The notes under the pieces: generated by a model
What the model was told of the DNA's origin: nothing
Databases searched by the model: none
What the model saw: only the letters and a program-made list of their open reading frames with translations
NCBI GenBank assembly: GCA_004296885.1
Contig: SCVN01000015.1
Location: 186,001 to 250,000 of the forward strand
Origin: Nitrospirota bacterium
Lineage (GTDB): Bacteria; Nitrospirota; Nitrospiria; Nitrospirales; Nitrospiraceae
Direction: 5' to 3'
Length of the DNA: 64,000 nucleotides
Made by a program: the position numbers and the translations under genes
In this document: in pieces, positions 37,243 through 46,379 of the stretch
Position numbering within the stretch: position 1 is the first letter of the stretch
How the letters are laid out: each line of letters starts with the position of its first letter

Positions 37243-37320
37243 CAGTCCGAAAGTTTAAAAGTCCGAAAGTCGTCAAGTCATGAAAGCCGCGGACTTGACG
37301 ACTTTCAGACTTTCCAACTT
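37243..37320. repeat. head-to-head octamer repeat hairpin between glmS and gatC
   Basis: Left arm: successive 8-bp units CAGTCCGA, AAGTTTAA, AAGTCCGA, AAGTCGTC, AAGTCATG (37243-37282). The arms 37251-37279 and 37292-37320 pair at 26 of 29 positions, including 15 perfect bp (GAAAGTCGTCAAGTC with its complement) around a 12-nt loop. It is the best of three octamer elements. It could terminate or process the glmS mRNA, but there is no U-run. Confidence 0.8.
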
Positions 37321-37338
37321 GAGAGACCCCCAGATTTA

Positions 37339-39168
<1,830 letters not shown>

Positions 39169-39174
39169 ATCCGT

Positions 39175-40815
39175 TCAGCCCTTTGCTTTTCTTGTTTTTC
39201 GTTTGGCCATACCGCCCTTCGTGAGGCGCGAGGGATGAGGCACGAGGGGTTTTCGGAGCGTCACCTCCCGTTTCACGTCTGACGCCTCTCGGCCCTCTGA
39301 GGCCATCAACACCCGCCGGCGCGCCGCCCAACCGGGACGGTTGACTTGCGCGGCCCGCGAGACGGCCAAAGCATCAGGCGGCACATCCTGCGTCACCGTC
39401 GAACCGGCGGCGATCACGGCCCCACGGCCGACCTTCACCGGCGCAACAAACTGGCTGTCGCTGCCCACGAAGACGTCGTCTTCGATCACGGTCTCGTGCT
39501 TATGGACGCCATCGTAGTTGCAGGTGATCGTCCCGGCACCGATGTTCACGCCTCGCCCGATCCGGGCGTCGCCCAAATAGCTCAGATGGTTGGCCTTGGA
39601 CTCCTCGCCCAGTTCGGTTTTTTTGATTTCGACGAAGTTCCCGACCTTGGCGCCTTTCCGAAGCACCGTACCGGGGCGGAGATGCGCGAAGGGCCCGATC
39701 GTGACGCCCTCCTCCAGGCATGCGTCCTTCACCACGCAGCCATCTTGCACCACGACACGCCGGCCCACCTCGCTGTTCGTCATACGCGTCTGGGCATGGA
39801 TGATACAGTCCTCGCCGATTTTGGTATGCCCTTCCAACGTCACGTTCGGATAGATCACCGTGTCCTGCCCGATCTCGACATCGTGATCGATCCACGTCGT
39901 GGCCGGATCGCGCAGCGTCACCCCCGCCTCCATCCACCGGTCGCAGATCTCCCGCCGGATGATCTGCTCGGCTGTCGCAAGTTGCTGACGCGTATTGATA
40001 CCCAGCGATTCCTCGGCGCTTGGCGCAGCCATCGCCGCCACCGTCATCCCCCGCTCCACCGCCAAGCCAACGATATCCGTGAGGTAGTACTCCCGCTGCG
40101 CATTCCGCGGCGCCAGTTTATCCAGGGCTTCGAACAGAAAGGACCCGTCCACGACATAGGTGCCGACGTTGATCTCCCGGATCGCCGTCTCGATGGCGGT
40201 CGCATCGCGATCCTCCACGATGCGCAACACCGGCCCGCCGGCGCCTTGCCGCACCACACGGCCGTAGCCGGCCGGGTTGTCCAAGAGGGCCGTCAGGATC
40301 GTCACCGTCGCTCGTTCGGATTCGTGCAACCGGATCAACGCCCGAATGGTCCCCTCCCGCAGCAAGGGGGTATCCCCGTTCAGGATCACATAGGTCGAGG
40401 CCGGCGCGCCCCGCGCGCGCAGGAACGCGCCGCGGGCCTGCATCACGGCATGGCCGGTGCCCAACTGCTGCTGCTGCTCGGCGATGAGAATCGAAGGCGT
40501 CGAAGCGGCCCCTCGACCGACATGGGCCGTGAGCCCCTTCTCGCGCTTTGCCGAACCACGCGCGCCGGCCGCGCCATGAGCGTCGATCACCGCCTTCACC
40601 TGCTCCCCCTGATGGCCGACCACGACGACCGTCCCCGCGCCGGCCAGCCGAGCCGCCAAATCCAGCGCATACAGAATCATCGGACGGCCCGCCACTGCAT
40701 GCAGGACTTTGACCTGCTTGGACTTCATCCGTTTCCCCAGCCCCGCCGCCATGACAATCGCGGCGAGACCTGCAAGGGGAGATTTGTGCATCTGTTGATC
40801 TGTTGCTTGCTTCAT
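39175..40815 (-). CDS. glmU: bifunctional UDP-GlcNAc pyrophosphorylase / GlcN-1-P acetyltransferase
   Basis: 546 residues, longer than the usual 450-470. The uridyltransferase domain begins AAIVMAAGLGKRMKS with KVLHAVAGRP and LNGDTPLL. The acetyltransferase left-handed beta-helix follows (ITCNYDGVHKHETVIEDDVFVGSDSQ, VGRGAVIAAGSTVT). The canonical end is near AAQVNRPGWAARRR; about 47 further residues are encoded by a palindromic heptamer repeat element (39221-39289) and finish in the basic tail MAKRKTRKAKG. The tail is therefore probably not required for activity. It precedes glmS in the operon. Confidence 0.94.
   Translation of the reverse strand: MKQATDQQMHKSPLAGLAAIVMAAGLGKRMKSKQVKVLHAVAGRPMILYALDLAARLAGAGTVVVVGHQGEQVKAVIDAHGAAGARGSAKREKGLTAHVGRGAASTPSILIAEQQQQLGTGHAVMQARGAFLRARGAPASTYVILNGDTPLLREGTIRALIRLHESERATVTILTALLDNPAGYGRVVRQGAGGPVLRIVEDRDATAIETAIREINVGTYVVDGSFLFEALDKLAPRNAQREYYLTDIVGLAVERGMTVAAMAAPSAEESLGINTRQQLATAEQIIRREICDRWMEAGVTLRDPATTWIDHDVEIGQDTVIYPNVTLEGHTKIGEDCIIHAQTRMTNSEVGRRVVVQDGCVVKDACLEEGVTIGPFAHLRPGTVLRKGAKVGNFVEIKKTELGEESKANHLSYLGDARIGRGVNIGAGTITCNYDGVHKHETVIEDDVFVGSDSQFVAPVKVGRGAVIAAGSTVTQDVPPDALAVSRAAQVNRPGWAARRRVLMASEGREASDVKREVTLRKPLVPHPSRLTKGGMAKRKTRKAKG
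39221..39289. repeat. head-to-head heptamer repeat inside the 3' end of glmU
   Basis: The plus strand shows GTGAGGC, GCGAGGG, ATGAGGC, ACGAGGG in tandem (39221-39248). The other arm, read on the minus strand, shows GAGGCGT, CAGACGT, GAAACGG, GAGGTGA. The arms 39223-39247 and 39264-39288 pair at 17 of 25 positions. The frame of glmU stays open through it. Confidence 0.65.
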
Positions 40816-40863
40816 TTTCGGACGACAATCACTCCATCACCAGATCGCCCAACCAACAAACTC

Positions 40864-41541
40864 TCATGCGATCGGAACCTCCACGCCGGGGCGCTCGGCC
40901 GACGCCGGCGCCGACTTGGGCTGCACGACCGCCGGCATGGACGGCGTAGGCTGGTAGAGTCCGCCCGATACGATCAGCTTCATCGCTTCTTCCACACTGA
41001 TGTCCAGCGACACGACCTCTTGCTCGGGCACCAACAAGAAATAGCCCGAGGTAGGGTTCGGCGACGTGGGCACATAGACGTTCAACAATGGCTCCGTGGA
41101 AATCTGCTGCACTTCGCCACGCGTGATGCCGGTCACAAACGCGAAACAGTAATGGCCGTTTTTGGGAAACTGGATCAGGACGACGCGGTTGTACTTTTCC
41201 TTGTCCTTGAAGGACAGGATGTCCATCATGGCTTTGAGCGTCGCGTAGATGCCGCGGACCACCGGGACTCGGTGCAACCAATCCTCCCACAGCTTGACGA
41301 CCTGCCCCCCGATGATGTTGGTCGCCAGCAGACCGGTGGTAAAAATCAACGCAATCAGGGTGAGGATGCCGATCCCTGGTACGTAGTACTCGGGAATCAC
41401 GAACTTCGCCAGCACGCCCCCCAAGATCCCGTCCACGGTCAGGAACAAGGTCTTCAGAATGAGCACCGTCCCCCAGATGGGGGTAATGACCAGCAACCCC
41501 GTCAGGAAGTAGCGTTTGAGGGAAGCTTTGAGTGTCTTCAC
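40864..41541 (-). CDS. DUF502-family membrane protein
   Basis: 225 residues from a GTG at 41541 (AAGGAG 9 nt upstream). Two transmembrane helices (YFLTGLLVITPIWGTVLILK and GILTLIALIFTTGLLATNIIGG) and the conserved VRGIYATLKAMMDILS and PTSPNPTSGYFLLVP segments mark DUF502. These proteins occur widely in bacteria and plant chloroplasts, with no agreed function. It is upstream of glmU by 48 bp and divergent from tmk. Confidence 0.9.
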   Translation of the reverse strand: MKTLKASLKRYFLTGLLVITPIWGTVLILKTLFLTVDGILGGVLAKFVIPEYYVPGIGILTLIALIFTTGLLATNIIGGQVVKLWEDWLHRVPVVRGIYATLKAMMDILSFKDKEKYNRVVLIQFPKNGHYCFAFVTGITRGEVQQISTEPLLNVYVPTSPNPTSGYFLLVPEQEVVSLDISVEEAMKLIVSGGLYQPTPSMPAVVQPKSAPASAERPGVEVPIA

Positions 41542-41564
41542 CAGGGTGCTCTCCTTGCGGCCTC

Positions 41565-41593
41565 ATCATACAGTCTTCAAAATGGTGTCGCAA
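41565..41593 (-). promoter_or_regulatory. promoter of the DUF502-glmU-glmS run
   Basis: TTGCGA (-35, 4/6), a 17-nt spacer and TATGAT (-10, 5/6) on the minus strand, with the DUF502 start codon 24 bp downstream. It is back to back with the tmk promoter; the dyad GCAAG-N6-CTTGC (41590-41605) links the two -35 boxes. Confidence 0.55.
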
Positions 41594-41601
41594 GCCTTTT
41601 C

Positions 41602-41630
41602 TTGCTATTTTCAAGCACTTGGACTAGGAT
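41602..41630 (+). promoter_or_regulatory. promoter of tmk
   Basis: TTGCTA (-35, 4/6), a 17-nt spacer and TAGGAT (-10, 4/6). The expected start is near 41637, 30 nt before the tmk ATG, leaving room for the GGGAGGGGG ribosome-binding site. Confidence 0.5.
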
Positions 41631-41666
41631 CGCCCGTCTCAAGCAGCGGAGAATCGGGAGGGGGAA

Positions 41667-42350
41667 ATGGGTGCCCAAAGGGGGGGCCGTCGAGGCCTCC
41701 TGATCACCGTCGAGGGGGTCGAAGGAAGCGGGAAAACCACCCAGTGCGCGAGGCTGGCCAAACGCCTCCGGGAAGCAGGCCACCGGGTCCTGGAGACCAG
41801 GGAACCGGGCGGGACGCCCCTGGCCGAACGGATCCGCTCTCTGTTCCTCGGCACAGTTGTCGGCACAGACCCGGCCGAACCGATCACGCCGGAGTGCGAA
41901 GCCCTGTTGGTATTTGCCTGCCGCAGCCAACACGTCAGGCAGGTGATCGAACCGGCCATCAGGGAAGGGACGATCGTCCTCTGCGACCGTTTCGTGGACT
42001 CCACCCTCGCCTACCAAGGCTATGGACGCAGGCTGGACGTCAAGACTCTCCGGACCCTCAATCGGTTTGTCACCAACGGACTCGCCCCTGTGCTGACACT
42101 GCTGTTCGACCTCCCGGCTCAGGCGGGCTTGGCCCGTCGGCGGCGCAATGAACTGGAATTAAATCGTCTCGATCGGGAAGCCAAACAATTCCACGAACGG
42201 GTGCGCCGGGGATTCCTCGCGCTGGCCGCCCTAGAGCCGCGCCGCGTCAAAGTGCTCGACGCCCGAGCGGACCCGGACCAGGTGGAAGCAGCGGCCTGGA
42301 CGCTGGTCCAGCGATGCCTGGCAAAACATCAGAAAGTCTCCAAGTCATAA
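41667..42350 (+). CDS. tmk: thymidylate kinase
   Basis: 227 residues. It phosphorylates dTMP to dTDP. The P-loop is VEGVEGSGKTTQ, the DR(Y/F) motif is DRFVDSTLAYQGYG, and the LID-type Arg-rich part follows (ARRRRNELELNRLDREAKQFHERVRRGF). It heads the plus-strand run tmk-holB-metG, a common bacterial order. Its stop is followed by an octamer-repeat hairpin. Confidence 0.96.
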   Translation: MGAQRGGRRGLLITVEGVEGSGKTTQCARLAKRLREAGHRVLETREPGGTPLAERIRSLFLGTVVGTDPAEPITPECEALLVFACRSQHVRQVIEPAIREGTIVLCDRFVDSTLAYQGYGRRLDVKTLRTLNRFVTNGLAPVLTLLFDLPAQAGLARRRRNELELNRLDREAKQFHERVRRGFLALAALEPRRVKVLDARADPDQVEAAAWTLVQRCLAKHQKVSKS

Positions 42351-42436
42351 AGTCTGGAAAGTCACGCTCATGGTAAAGAACCCCATTCCCCCTGCTTATG
42401 GCGACTTGATAACTTTCCGACTTTACGACGCTTTCT
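42332..42436. repeat. head-to-head octamer repeat hairpin between tmk and holB
   Basis: Left arm: four tandem 8-bp units GAAAGTCT, CCAAGTCA, TAAAGTCT, GGAAAGTC (42332-42363). The right arm, on the minus strand, contains GTAAAGTC, GGAAAGTT, ATCAAGTC. The parts TAAAGTCTGGAAAGT (42348-42362) and 42412-42425 pair with one bulge. It is the third octamer element, and the only one between plus-strand genes. Confidence 0.7.
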
Positions 42437-42440
42437 AACC

Positions 42441-43472
42441 ATGCCGTTTAACCAGCTCATCGGACACGACCGGCCCAAGGCGATCCTCAAGGCCTCGATC
42501 CTCCACGACCGGATCGCCCACGCCTATCTCTTCCATGGAGAAGAAGGCATCGGGAAAAAACTGGCCGCCACCCTCTTTGCCCAAACCGTCAACTGCGAAA
42601 CGCCCTATGGCGCCCAAGGCCCCGATGCCTGTGGTACCTGCCGCTCCTGCGCTCAGATCGACGCACGCACGCACCCGGACTTTCTCCTGATCGAACCGGA
42701 CCGCGAACTGGCCAACCCCCAGATCAAGATCGAGCAAGTCCGCCAGTTGGAAGAACAGATCGTCTATCGTCCCCTGGTCAGCCCCTGGAAGGTCTACCTC
42801 ATCGACGACGCGGACCGGCTGACCCAGGGCGCTGCCAACGCGCTGCTTAAAACGCTGGAGGAGCCGGCCGCACACAGTCTGTTCCTCTTGGTCAGCAACC
42901 GACCGTCGGCCTTGCCGACGACCGTCCGCTCGCGCTGCCAGAGCATCCGCTTCGTGCCGCCCGCCAGAACCCAGGTCGAAGCCGCCCTGATCACGCAGCG
43001 GAACCTGCCGCCGGACGATGCGCACTTTCTGTCCATGATCGCCCAGGGCCGGATCGGGCTGGCCCTGCGGACCGACCTGGCCGAGGCCCGCAAACAACAA
43101 GACGAGTTTTCTTCCCTCACCGACCCAGCCGCCCTGCGCTCCATTGCGACGATTTTGATGGCGGCCGAGTCGCTCCATAAATCGGACCGGGCCCTCGAAG
43201 CCCTGGAGTGGATGGCACGCTGGGGCCGCGACCTTCTGCTAGTCCGCCTGGGCGCCGACCCGGACCATCTGCTGAACCGAGACCGCTTGCCGGAATTACA
43301 GCGGGCGGCTGCAACCGTCCAGCCCCAGCTGCTAGCCGAGGTACTGGAGGAGATTCAGGCGGTCGAGCGCAACGCCGGTCGCAACCTGAATCTTCAAATG
43401 GCCCTGGAACAGATCCTCCTCCACCTGCGTGATGCGGTCGCCTCGCCGGCCCTCGCCGGCCCTCCCCGATAA
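42441..43472 (+). CDS. holB: DNA polymerase III subunit delta prime
   Basis: 343 residues. HolB is part of the clamp loader. The P-loop-like HGEEGIGKKLAA, the zinc Cys set (CETPYGAQGPDACGTCRSC), the Walker B region IDDADRLTQGAANALLKTLEEP and the SRC motif in VRSRCQSIRF are present. It begins 90 bp after tmk, across the octamer hairpin, and is followed by metG. Confidence 0.93.
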   Translation: MPFNQLIGHDRPKAILKASILHDRIAHAYLFHGEEGIGKKLAATLFAQTVNCETPYGAQGPDACGTCRSCAQIDARTHPDFLLIEPDRELANPQIKIEQVRQLEEQIVYRPLVSPWKVYLIDDADRLTQGAANALLKTLEEPAAHSLFLLVSNRPSALPTTVRSRCQSIRFVPPARTQVEAALITQRNLPPDDAHFLSMIAQGRIGLALRTDLAEARKQQDEFSSLTDPAALRSIATILMAAESLHKSDRALEALEWMARWGRDLLLVRLGADPDHLLNRDRLPELQRAAATVQPQLLAEVLEEIQAVERNAGRNLNLQMALEQILLHLRDAVASPALAGPPR

Positions 43473-43513
43473 TCTAGCTTTCGAGGCCGCCTCCCTGCTA
43501 TCTTTAGCCTGCC

Positions 43514-45514
43514 ATGCCGAAGACTTTCTACATCACGACGCCGATCTATTACGTCAACGACGTGCCCCATATCGGACATGCCTATACCACCGTGGCCGCC
43601 GACGTGCTCGCCCGCTACCGGCGACTCCGTGGCGATGACGTGTTTTTCCTGACCGGCCTAGACGAACATGGACAAAAAGTCCAGCAGGCTGCAGCCAAGG
43701 CCGGGGTCGACCCGCAAACCCATTGCGACCGCCTCGCCCCCCAGTTCAAGAACCTCTGGCAGAAGCTCAACATCTGGAATAACGGTTTCATCAGAACCAC
43801 AGATGTCAGGCACAAACGGATAGTCCAACAACATCTTCAGGAATTATTCGACAAGCAATTGATTTACAAGGCTGACTACACCGGATGGTATTGCACATTC
43901 GACGAGCGTTTTTGGACCGAAAAAGATGTTGTGGATGGCCTCTGTCCTGATTGCAAACGCCCAGTCGAACAGCTCAGTGAGCACAATTATTTCTTCAAGA
44001 TGGGGCAGTATCAGGACCGCCTGATCGACCACATCAAGGCCCACGAAAACTTTATCCGCCCCGAGTCACGCCGTAACGAAGTACTGGGATTCCTCCAGAC
44101 TCAAAAGCTCGGCGACCTCTCCATCTCGCGGCCGAAATCCCGGCTCTCCTGGGGTATCGAACTCCCCTTCGACAAAGACTACGTCACCTATGTCTGGTTC
44201 GATGCGTTGGTAAATTACATCTCTGCTTTGGAGTACCTGGTCAAAGATGGAAACGGCTCGCGCTTCTGGCCCGCCACGATCCATTTGATCGGCAAGGATA
44301 TCCTCACCACCCACGCGGTCTACTGGTCCACCATGCTCATGGCGCTGGATCTGCTCCTGCCCCAAACCATCTTCGCCCACGGTTGGTGGACCGTGAACGG
44401 CGAGAAGATGTCCAAGAGCCGCGGGAACGTGGTGGATCCCTATGCCATCGTGGACGAGTTCGGCGCGGATGCCTTCCGGTATTTTCTGCTGCGCGAAGTT
44501 CCGTTCGGACAAGACGGCGACTTTTCCAGGGAGGCATTGATCGGCCGCATCAATAGTGAGTTGGCGAACGGCATCGGAAATCTTCTCAGCCGAACATTGA
44601 CCTTGATCGAACGGAATACGGGTGGCCGCATCCCAGCACCCATTTCATCAGCAGAAACCGCGCTCGAATCAGAACTGCGCCAGGCCTGCCTCGATCTGCT
44701 CGACAAGCACTTCCCTGAAGCTATGCAACGATTGGAATTCAATCGAGCACTGGAAGCAATCTGGCGCGTCGTGCAACTCGCCAATCAATACGCCGACAAA
44801 ACCGCTCCCTGGAATTTGGCCAAGCAGCCGGAGAACGCCCAGCGCTTACACACGGTGCTGTACCACATGGCCGAAACATTGCGGATATTGAGCCTATGCC
44901 TCTCCCCGTTTATGCCCGACACGGCAAACGGGATGAACCACCGGCTAGGGTTGCGAGACCGATATGATGATTATGCCCACTTATCCATAGACTGGTCGTG
45001 GGGATCATCGGGACGCCTCGATCCCGGCCTAGAGATTCGAAAGGGTCACGTCTTGTTCCCTCGCATCGAATTGAAACCACAAGGAGCAGCACCCGTGAGC
45101 ACTGAACAATCCACGTCTCCGACACCTTCATCGTCTCCGACCACGGCCCCGGCCACATCGCCACAGCCAGCGCCTGCCGCCCCGGCAACTGATCAGATTT
45201 CCATCGACGAGTTCATGAAGATTCAACTCAAGACCGCGACGGTCCTGACCGCCGAGCGGGTCCCCAAGTCCGAGAAGCTGCTCAAGCTGCAAGTGGACCT
45301 GGGCGGCGAGCAGCGCCAGATCGTGGCCGGCATCGGCAAGAAGTACGAACCGGAGCACCTGATCGGCAAACGGATCGTGATCGTGGCCAACTTGAAGCCG
45401 GCCAAGCTGATGGGAATCGAATCGCAAGGGATGGTCCTGGCGGCCGGCGACAAGGATGTCGGCGGGCTCGTGACGGTCATTGAAGACGTGCCGCCCGGCA
45501 CGAAGGTGAAGTGA
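43514..45514 (+). CDS. metG: methionyl-tRNA synthetase with C-terminal tRNA-binding domain
   Basis: 666 residues. The Rossmann domain has the HIGH-type PHIGHAYTT and KMSKSRGN. A short CPDC knuckle lies in the connective insert. The anticodon-binding helical domain is followed by a Ser/Thr/Pro-rich linker (TPSSSPTTAPATSPQP) and a Trbp111-like OB-fold (about 560-666, SIDEFMKIQLKTATVL ... GIGKKYEPEHLIGK) used for dimerisation and tRNA binding. The start ATG is 41 bp after holB. Confidence 0.97.
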   Translation: MPKTFYITTPIYYVNDVPHIGHAYTTVAADVLARYRRLRGDDVFFLTGLDEHGQKVQQAAAKAGVDPQTHCDRLAPQFKNLWQKLNIWNNGFIRTTDVRHKRIVQQHLQELFDKQLIYKADYTGWYCTFDERFWTEKDVVDGLCPDCKRPVEQLSEHNYFFKMGQYQDRLIDHIKAHENFIRPESRRNEVLGFLQTQKLGDLSISRPKSRLSWGIELPFDKDYVTYVWFDALVNYISALEYLVKDGNGSRFWPATIHLIGKDILTTHAVYWSTMLMALDLLLPQTIFAHGWWTVNGEKMSKSRGNVVDPYAIVDEFGADAFRYFLLREVPFGQDGDFSREALIGRINSELANGIGNLLSRTLTLIERNTGGRIPAPISSAETALESELRQACLDLLDKHFPEAMQRLEFNRALEAIWRVVQLANQYADKTAPWNLAKQPENAQRLHTVLYHMAETLRILSLCLSPFMPDTANGMNHRLGLRDRYDDYAHLSIDWSWGSSGRLDPGLEIRKGHVLFPRIELKPQGAAPVSTEQSTSPTPSSSPTTAPATSPQPAPAAPATDQISIDEFMKIQLKTATVLTAERVPKSEKLLKLQVDLGGEQRQIVAGIGKKYEPEHLIGKRIVIVANLKPAKLMGIESQGMVLAAGDKDVGGLVTVIEDVPPGTKVK

Positions 45515-45530
45515 GCAAGGGCCGAGGCCG

Positions 45531-46379
45531 GTGAAACTCGCTGCAACCCTCATCGCCCTGTTCCTTCTGACCTGCTTCCCGCTCCACGCAGCAGAGGCGC
45601 CCGCCATCGCACCTCTTCCAGCCGACCAGCCCAACGAGTCGGTCGCCACCGACGTGTTGGTGCGCGTCGTGGCCCACGGAGCGATGGTCCTGGGGGACGA
45701 CGTGGGCGGCGCCCGGATCACGATCACGGATGTGGCGACGGGCCGGCTCCTCGCCACCGGCCTACAGCGGGGAGAGCCGGGGGATCAGACTCAAATCATG
45801 CGCACCCCGCGCATCATGGAAGAGCCGCGCTATTCCTCTCGCCCCTCCGCCTCGTTCAGCACCACGTTGTTTTTGGACCGGCCGACCCTGGTCGACATCG
45901 CCGTGCAAGGCCCGCTCGCCTACCCCTGGGCCATGCAACGGGCCAATAAGACCGTGCTGCTGATTCCCGGGCAGGCGATGAAGAACGACGGGATCGTGCT
46001 GCACCTCTACGGATTCATCGTCCAGATCGAAGCCCCGGCGCCGGGCACTCCCTTGATCGCCAAGGAGGACGTGACGTTGAAGGCCTCCGTCCGGACTCTC
46101 TCCGGTTCATTGGTGCGGCCGTATGGAGACTGGGATTCCCGCAAGGTGAAGATCTACGGCGAGGTCCTGATCGGCCAGCACGTGGTCGAACGGCTGCAGA
46201 TGTTTTATGCGGGCGACAAGAGCCGCTTTGAAGCCCCGTTTTTCGTGCCCCTCCCGACCGAGGCCCCGGACGGGATCACCCTACGCGTGGTCGCAGCAGA
46301 CGAGACCGGAGACCATTTCGGCGCGGGTGAGGCGAAGTACCCGGTCTTGCCGGAGCAACTCAGACCGTCCAAGCGATGA
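45531..46379 (+). CDS. secreted protein of unknown function
   Basis: 282 residues from a GTG with GAGG just upstream. The signal peptide KLAATLIALFLLTCFPLHAAEA is clear. The mature protein is predicted beta-rich (VLVRVVAHGAMVLGDDVGGARITITD), with an Ig-like or CARDB-like feel around EDVTLKASVRTLSGSLVRPYGDW, but I do not recognise a family. It follows metG by 16 bp and is coupled by ATGA to the next, GT39-like gene, so it belongs to that envelope cluster. Confidence 0.8.
   Translation: MKLAATLIALFLLTCFPLHAAEAPAIAPLPADQPNESVATDVLVRVVAHGAMVLGDDVGGARITITDVATGRLLATGLQRGEPGDQTQIMRTPRIMEEPRYSSRPSASFSTTLFLDRPTLVDIAVQGPLAYPWAMQRANKTVLLIPGQAMKNDGIVLHLYGFIVQIEAPAPGTPLIAKEDVTLKASVRTLSGSLVRPYGDWDSRKVKIYGEVLIGQHVVERLQMFYAGDKSRFEAPFFVPLPTEAPDGITLRVVAADETGDHFGAGEAKYPVLPEQLRPSKR

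Noticed and set aside
39169-39174. glmS ribozyme
   Set aside because: Only 6 bp separate glmU and glmS, so no ribozyme can fit.
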